Source: Leptospira tipperaryensis (GTDB lineage: Bacteria; Spirochaetota; Leptospiria; Leptospirales; Leptospiraceae). From it: a DNA stretch of 64,000 nucleotides. The notes under the pieces were generated by a model. It searched no databases. It was given only the letters and a program-made list of their open reading frames with translations, and was not told the DNA's origin. Positions 57,721 to 64,000 of the stretch are shown piece after piece (position 1 is the first letter of the stretch; each line of letters begins with the position of its first letter). Position numbers and translations under genes: made by a program. Where the stretch lies: the NCBI RefSeq assembly GCF_001729245.1, contig NZ_CP015217.1, positions 3,938,001 to 4,002,000 on the forward strand, written 5' to 3'.

Positions 57721-58611
57721 TTAGAGTTCGTGTTTGTATCCGACACGATATTGAGTTCCACCCAATACAATCGGATAGGAAGGAGACGGAGCCAAACTCA
57801 CAAGTCCACCTGCGGATTGTGTGTGACCGGTTCCTAATTTTTCAGAATAAAGAGTTTCTGCTTCCATAAAAACATAACCTTTTTCTGTAACTCTTGTCTG
57901 TGCACCGACCAACCAGTTGGGAGCAAATCCGCCAACGCTGAAACGTACGTCTTCCCATACTGCGGAAGGAGAGGTTCCATCGGCCACCAAATTTGCAATC
58001 GTAGAAGGCGCGCCGAGCATCACCAATCCGTCATGTAGTGTTCCAGAATTGTTTGAACCCGATAAACTCCATCCACCTTTGAAATAGTGAAAGCCGCCGC
58101 CTATATAAACGGAAGTATCTTCGGAAACGGAGGCTTTGATTCCAAAGTTTACGGGAATCTGAACCGCATTGTAATCCCAAACTATATCATAGAATTTGAA
58201 TCCAAGAGCTTTTGCTTCCGTATCTCCGCCCATTACCTTTCTTGTATAGTTAGCCGCGATTCTAATAAAGAAATTTTTTCCGAGATCGCGTTCATAACCT
58301 GCCGAAAAAACAAGACCGGACATCGCCCCACTATGTTTTACGTTGATCATCCCTGCCGTAGTATTTTCCAGTGTTTGGAGACGATTTTCAGGGATCACTG
58401 CTCTTCGAGTCGCAACGCCGGGTGAACCGTCGGTTGCCGTAACGGGATAATAGTTCGCCGCGTCCAAACCATCTTTCTCGATCGTTCCACCTAACTGGCC
58501 CAAATCAAACTGCATCCCAAGACTACCAAAGGCGTATGACTTTGCGCTCACGCCCTGTGTTGAGAAGATCACAGCGAATACGATCCCCGCTTTAATAAAA
58601 TTTTGAAACAT
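57721..58611 (-). CDS. OmpL1-like outer-membrane porin
   Basis: 296 residues. The start has a signal peptide (cleavage near VSAK) followed by SYAFGSLGMQFDLGQLGGTIEKDGLDAANYY, matching from memory leptospiral OmpL1 (KSYA...LDLGQLGGT...DGLDAA). The C-terminus GTQYRVGYKHEL is the same ending. OmpL1 is usually about 320 residues; here a variable surface loop after residue 50 looks shorter, and overall divergence is noticeable, so it may be an ortholog from a divergent species or a paralogue. It forms a beta-barrel porin and is surface exposed. Confidence 0.8.
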   Translation of the reverse strand: MFQNFIKAGIVFAVIFSTQGVSAKSYAFGSLGMQFDLGQLGGTIEKDGLDAANYYPVTATDGSPGVATRRAVIPENRLQTLENTTAGMINVKHSGAMSGLVFSAGYERDLGKNFFIRIAANYTRKVMGGDTEAKALGFKFYDIVWDYNAVQIPVNFGIKASVSEDTSVYIGGGFHYFKGGWSLSGSNNSGTLHDGLVMLGAPSTIANLVADGTSPSAVWEDVRFSVGGFAPNWLVGAQTRVTEKGYVFMEAETLYSEKLGTGHTQSAGGLVSLAPSPSYPIVLGGTQYRVGYKHEL

Positions 58612-59012
58612 TCAGATACTCCTATTTTTATTCAACTCGATTGTTTTATCAAAAAGAAAACCATATTGCACAGATCCCTTTTACTACGGGTAAAGCTTGG
58701 AAATTTAATAAGCGAAGTCAAACACGTTTTAAAGACGTTTATTTTTAATATCATTTCAAAAAGCTTACGTCATGAATTAAAGAAACATTATATACTAATA
58801 ATTTAAAACGATTGTGATTTTAACTTTGCCTTAACTGATAACAGTTTTCATCTAAATAACGAAACAAAGCCATAAATTCAGAAATGATTTTTATTTTTCG
58901 AATCGAAGAGAAAGATCAATTGATCGTCCTATAAAACAAACGAATACGAGCAGGAATGGAATCTTTATTTGTATGCTATCGAACATACAGACAACAAAGA
59001 GGAATAAAACCA

Positions 59013-59099
59013 ATGCAGTATTTGAAACGGAATGCTTATAAATTTAGAAGAGTCGACAATTTGATAAAACGGATGACTCAAAAAGAATTCGATTTCTGA
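59013..59099 (+). CDS. Possible 28-residue small protein
   Basis: ATG at 59013, TGA at 59097-59099. A GAGG site is 10 bases upstream. The product is basic (many Lys and Arg) with no signal or membrane segment. Only its ribosome site supports it; it could be chance. Confidence 0.2.
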   Translation: MQYLKRNAYKFRRVDNLIKRMTQKEFDF

Positions 59100-59315
59100 A
59101 AACTTCATAAATAGAAAGAGCATTCGTTACAAAAAGTGGAATATCTCAGTTTGTACTGCATGACTTATGGGTTCAGAAAGAATTCTGAGATTGATAGAAT
59201 CCTAAATTGGATCCGTAAGGCATGGAAATTCTAAGTAATGATCCGGATTGAACCAGATTGAAAAGACAAGTCCGTTTGTTCCAGAGAATTCTATTTTGAT
59301 TCTTCTAAAATAAAA

Positions 59316-59343
59316 AACCCGGAAAGATTTCTCTTACCGGGTT
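59316..59343 (-). terminator. ilvC terminator
   Basis: AACCCGG (59316-59322) pairs with CCGGGTT (59337-59343), with extra AAGA/TCTT pairing inside. On the minus strand it is followed by a TTTTTT tract. Good rho-independent form, 29 bases past the ilvC stop. Confidence 0.85.
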
Positions 59344-59372
59344 CCATTACTAAAGAGCTGAGCTAAAAATGA

Positions 59373-60757
<1,385 letters not shown>

Positions 60758-62365
60758 TCAAAGCCCTTCTGATTTTGTAAGCGTGTCCGCTTGGACTTCG
60801 AGTTCTTTTACGATCTCGGAAAGGTTCTCGCTCTTTTCCATCAGGGATTCCATCGAAGACTGGAGCGACGAGATCGCCTCTACAATTCCATGAAGTCCTA
60901 ACTTTTGTTCCGAAGAAGAAAGTTCTATTTCGGAGGACAAGGACCGGAGACGATCCAACGTCGAAAAGAAGAGAGAATTTATTCTTTTCTGCTCCTCGAA
61001 CATTTTCGAAAACTCATCGAACCGTGCGAATAAGTCCTGAAATAAAGTATCCTGTTCTTTGACGTGGCCCGCGGTTGTTTCCGCCGACTTCTGACCGGTG
61101 ACAACGTGATTGGAAGAATCTCGGATGATCTTGGAAATCAAATCCGCATTTCCCGCGCTGCTCTCTGCGAGTTTCGAAACTTCTTGCGCTACAACCGCAA
61201 ATCCTTTCCCGGCCTCGCCTGCTCTTGCGGCCTCGATCGAAGCGTTGAGAGAAAGTAAATTAGTTCGATCCGCGACCTCGGACATGATCCGGTTTACTTC
61301 GCCGACACTTCTAAAAGAATCTCCTAAAGAAGAAAGGGACTTAGAAAGTTCCTCGACAAATCCGGTCACCATCGATCCGGATTTTCGAACCTTTTCCAAA
61401 CTCTGATCCAACGTTTGATTGAACTGTGAAATTCTTTCGATGATGGATTTTAAATTGGAACTGTGATCGATTAAACTTTCAATATTGCTAAACTGATTTT
61501 TTACGTTATCCGCGGAGCTTTCCGTTTGTGACTGAAATTCTTCCATCGTCGAACTGATCTCTTCAAAAGAGGAAGCGTGTGTCGAAACGAGAAGAGAAAA
61601 ATCGGACATGAATTCTTTTAGATTCTTAGATGAATCCTTGAGATACATCGCGGATTCTCGCATCTTATTGCTTCTCTCCGCGATCATCTTATGAGATTCT
61701 TCTAATTCTCTTTGTCTGTATTCCGAGTTTCCTCTTAAGCTAATAAAAAGTTTTACGAGAGTTCTTATAATTAAAGCGCACGCCATTATAAAAAGAATTT
61801 TCGTGACTTGTTCCGAAACCGACGCATATCCCAATGAATTTGCGAGTTTGATATCTTCTGTTAAAATTAATCCGTATTGGATTGCCGTCGAAACGACAAT
61901 TATATTCGAAAGTACGGATAAGGCCCCGATTAATAAAATAAAATTCGGCGCCAAAAGAAGACCGGAAGAAATTATATAAAGATAACTGATTCCATAAAGA
62001 ACCGGGCTCTTTACCATCCCCGTAGTAAATTCAGGAACATCCATCGCGGCGCCAACCATCACAAGAAACAAAACTAAAACGTCAGCAACTACGAAGATTC
62101 TACTCAAGAGATGAGAAATACTTCCGGTCGTTCTAATTTTAAAAAAACTGTAGAGAAAGTAGAACAACATGGCCGTAGTTCCGACCAGATACAACGTATT
62201 CTGAACTGCATTGGTTCTCTTCCAACCGATCGCGATTGAGGAATAATAGAGTAAAATGAGACCGAGGCGAATCCAATTGATGTACGCCGGACCGGATGCA
62301 ATGATTTCTTCGTCTGTTTTTCTTTTCGATTCTTGCTTCGAGGACATGTTACTAATGACGAGCAT
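60758..62365 (-). CDS. Methyl-accepting chemotaxis protein
   Basis: 535 residues. About six N-terminal membrane segments (35-215), no periplasmic ligand domain between two helices as in classic Tar, then a HAMP-less helical stalk and the signalling domain with the hairpin [33 protein letters not shown] (around 355-400). It would signal to CheW/CheA from a membrane-embedded sensor. Start is ATG 62365 or the ATG at 62347; neither has a clear ribosome site. In its place near ilvC it stands alone. Confidence 0.88.
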   Translation of the reverse strand: MLVISNMSSKQESKRKTDEEIIASGPAYINWIRLGLILLYYSSIAIGWKRTNAVQNTLYLVGTTAMLFYFLYSFFKIRTTGSISHLLSRIFVVADVLVLFLVMVGAAMDVPEFTTGMVKSPVLYGISYLYIISSGLLLAPNFILLIGALSVLSNIIVVSTAIQYGLILTEDIKLANSLGYASVSEQVTKILFIMACALIIRTLVKLFISLRGNSEYRQRELEESHKMIAERSNKMRESAMYLKDSSKNLKEFMSDFSLLVSTHASSFEEISSTMEEFQSQTESSADNVKNQFSNIESLIDHSSNLKSIIERISQFNQTLDQSLEKVRKSGSMVTGFVEELSKSLSSLGDSFRSVGEVNRIMSEVADRTNLLSLNASIEAARAGEAGKGFAVVAQEVSKLAESSAGNADLISKIIRDSSNHVVTGQKSAETTAGHVKEQDTLFQDLFARFDEFSKMFEEQKRINSLFFSTLDRLRSLSSEIELSSSEQKLGLHGIVEAISSLQSSMESLMEKSENLSEIVKELEVQADTLTKSEGL

Positions 62366-62660
62366 TTACTTTGAAAAATCAATGGTTTTTCTAAAAACTG
62401 CAATTTATAATTTATAACAATGACCTTGTTCTTTCTTGAATTAAAGAAATTGCATTTCGAAGCCGACACTTTTAGGTATTCTTAACTTTGCTAATATTTT
62501 CATTTCTCAGATTACTTGAAGGACTCGAATCGAAAAAATGAGTTCCTGATTCTCCATCCTGAATTGAAAATCAAAGAATGAAATGGGATTTTTGGGAAAA
62601 AAATTATCCTTGAATTGAAGTTAGTTTTTGTTGTTTTTTTATAAATAAGAAGGTTTGAGC

Positions 62661-63107
62661 ATGTCTGAACACACAATTGGCTTACATTGGAAAAAAGGTC
62701 CCGAAGAATTCAAATATGATTCTTACGATCGAACTCATACGATTGAATATGCGGGTGGACAAAAATTAAGCGGTTCTTCTACAACGGAAACTTTCGGAAA
62801 ATCCGAATATGCCAATCCGGAAGAGCTGTTAGCCTCCTCCGTCTGCAGTTGTCATTTTCTCACCTTTCTCGCGGTGGCGGCGAAGAGTCGTTATATTGTA
62901 TCTGCTTACGAAGATAAGGCGATCGCTCTCCTCGAAAAAAACGCCGAAGGCAAGATGGTCGTCACAAAAATCGATCTCTACCCTAAGGTAACATTCGAAG
63001 GAGAAAGAATCCCCGATAAGGAAGCCTTAACCGAACTTCATGAAAAAGCGCACAGAAATTGTTTCATTTCCAATTCAGTAAAAAGCGAAGTAACGGTTCA
63101 TCCTTAA
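62661..63107 (+). CDS. OsmC-family protein
   Basis: The ATG at 62661, seven bases after AAGAAGG, is preferred to the TTG six bases earlier. The 148-residue protein has the OsmC/Ohr fold pattern: NPEELLASSVCSCHFLTFLAVAAKS with paired Cys (VCSC) and later HRNCFISNSV with the second catalytic Cys. OsmC-type enzymes reduce organic hydroperoxides using thiols. Which subgroup it belongs to is not decided. It converges on the SpoIIE-like gene with a 13-base gap. Confidence 0.85.
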   Translation: MSEHTIGLHWKKGPEEFKYDSYDRTHTIEYAGGQKLSGSSTTETFGKSEYANPEELLASSVCSCHFLTFLAVAAKSRYIVSAYEDKAIALLEKNAEGKMVVTKIDLYPKVTFEGERIPDKEALTELHEKAHRNCFISNSVKSEVTVHP

Positions 63108-63120
63108 CAGCAAAACGAGC

Positions 63121-64000
63121 TCAAGACTCGCTTTCCGCAAGATTATGAGAATACTTTCTTAGGATCTCTTGGATCTTTAATATGACTTCGTGATTCGGAT
63201 CCACCGTCAAAGCGATTTCGACCATCTCCATCGCTCGTTTATAGTTTTTCAAAGCGATATAGATTTGCGCAAGGTTCACCAAATTTTTGATATGCGTCGG
63301 TTCGCGAAGTTTAAGTCTTTCGCCAAAGTCCAGAGCCTTTTGAAAACTTCCCGACTTTCTTGCGGCTGTCGAGGCGATGTAAAGAATTTCCTTATCCACG
63401 GGTTTTAGATTCAAATAACCTTCCGCGTAGATGGCGGCGTTTCGATAGTCCTTCTTTTTAAGAAATAGACTTACGAACAATTTTTTTACTTCCGGAATTT
63501 GGTTATTCAAAGTCTCCGCTTGTTCCAGAAAGGAAATCGCTTCTTCGATTTCCTTATTGTTTGCCCCTTCCTTCGCTTTTTTTAGAAGTTCACGAATCTG
63601 ATCTCTTTCGTGGGCCAGTGCAATTTTGGATTCGCTCAGGTTCTCTTTAAAAGAAACTCGAACCAAGGAAAGGTCATCGGTGAGAGCCCCGTGATTGTGA
63701 ATTCCTTCGTAGATTCCCTGCAATTCTCCGCGCGCTTCTTCCACTTTTCTTAAAAACTGTTTTTCATCGTCGTTGATGATTCTTCCACCTTCGCGATCCG
63801 TTCCGAGAAGAATATCGTCTCTTCCGTCCGAACCCGCGATGATGATATCTCCCGGTTCCATTTGAAAGGTTTTGATAAAGACGGTCCCTTCCATTCCGGT
63901 CGTTCCCAATTTACGAAACATCAAATCGTCTTCGATAAAACTTGCGATTCCGTCCCTATACAAAACGGTCCAAGGATGTTCGGCGTTGATAAAATACATA
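63121..64000 (-). CDS. SpoIIE/PP2C-type phosphatase with TPR tail (partial)
   Basis: C-terminal about 293 residues of a protein that continues past the right edge. The first part is the end of a SpoIIE-like PP2C domain: MEPGDIIIAGSDGRDD and ALTDDLSLVRV, with the metal-binding Asp residues. The later part has TPR-like helical repeats (VKKLFVSLFLKKKDYRNAAIYAEGYL, then IKNLVNLAQIYIALKNYKRAMEMVEIALTVDPNHE). It likely dephosphorylates a partner-switching protein. The missing N-terminus may hold sensor domains. Confidence 0.82.
   Translation of the reverse strand, partial: MYFINAEHPWTVLYRDGIASFIEDDLMFRKLGTTGMEGTVFIKTFQMEPGDIIIAGSDGRDDILLGTDREGGRIINDDEKQFLRKVEEARGELQGIYEGIHNHGALTDDLSLVRVSFKENLSESKIALAHERDQIRELLKKAKEGANNKEIEEAISFLEQAETLNNQIPEVKKLFVSLFLKKKDYRNAAIYAEGYLNLKPVDKEILYIASTAARKSGSFQKALDFGERLKLREPTHIKNLVNLAQIYIALKNYKRAMEMVEIALTVDPNHEVILKIQEILRKYSHNLAESES

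Larger units (their letters stand above)
58612..59372. other. About 760-base gene-poor region between ompL1-like and ilvC
   Basis: Contains the upstream promoter region of the OmpL1-like gene, the ilvC terminator (59316-59343) and a possible 28-codon frame (59013-59099) with a GAGG site. No RNA gene recognised; AT-rich. Confidence 0.5.

Overview
The window looks like a stretch of spirochaete chromosome, most likely Leptospira. Support comes from an outer-membrane protein with the N- and C-terminal signatures of leptospiral OmpL1, many lipoproteins with loose spirochaetal lipoboxes, periplasmic flagellar motor components, leptospiral family proteins (LIC_13355-like and LIC_13387-like, recognised from memory), frequent TTG starts and moderately low GC judged by eye. 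No rRNA, tRNA, insertion sequence, prophage or CRISPR array is visible. It reads as core chromosome rather than an island.

Layout. 1-2.4 kb: end of a membrane protein, a class I aminotransferase, and a convergent M14-type zinc peptidase. 2.4-5.4 kb: a minus-strand operon of lipoprotein, FFLEELY-like protein, MotB-like protein and Cys-rich lipoprotein. 5.4-9.4 kb: a DUF455 ferritin-like protein, an RsbW-like kinase, and gltX with an upstream lipoprotein gene. 9.6-13.2 kb: a type IIA topoisomerase pair in A-then-B order with a short A subunit. 13.6-15.1 kb: a TetR regulator divergent from a DAPG-hydrolase-like gene with twin operators. 15.3-16.6 kb: flavin amine oxidase.

16.8-21.6 kb: a cobalamin riboswitch followed by two lipoproteins, a DUF6580 membrane protein, cobT, cobS and cobC. 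This combines lower-ligand assembly with probable corrinoid uptake. 21.7-26.5 kb: a VWA protein and two tandem DUF4139 proteins. 26.6-35.5 kb: sterol-desaturase-type hydroxylase, FadL-type porin, ClC channel, exported protein, CPBP protease, LysM-M23 peptidase and a beta-propeller protein.

35.5-41.6 kb: the assimilatory sulfate reduction operon cysH-cysD-cysN-cobA-sirC-cysI (minus strand), which makes both the enzymes and the siroheme that sulfite reductase needs. 42.0-52.8 kb: a second CPBP protease, a GT-C-like membrane protein divergent from a CrtC/AttH-like lipocalin protein with overlapping start codons, a Yej/Dpp-type ABC importer without its binding protein, an AsmA-like protein and a small membrane protein. 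53.0-64.0 kb: a membrane-anchored MutS-like ATPase, two small hypotheticals, an exported caspase-like protein, an OmpL1-like porin, ilvC, a methyl-accepting chemotaxis protein, an OsmC protein and the C-terminal part of a SpoIIE-type phosphatase with TPRs.

The items that best merit a second look are the B12-riboswitch operon with uncharacterised lipoproteins and transporter, the short ParC with an unusual quinolone-region residue, the orphan MotB operon, and the CATG-overlapping divergent genes. I found no complete, clearly new defence or mobile system.
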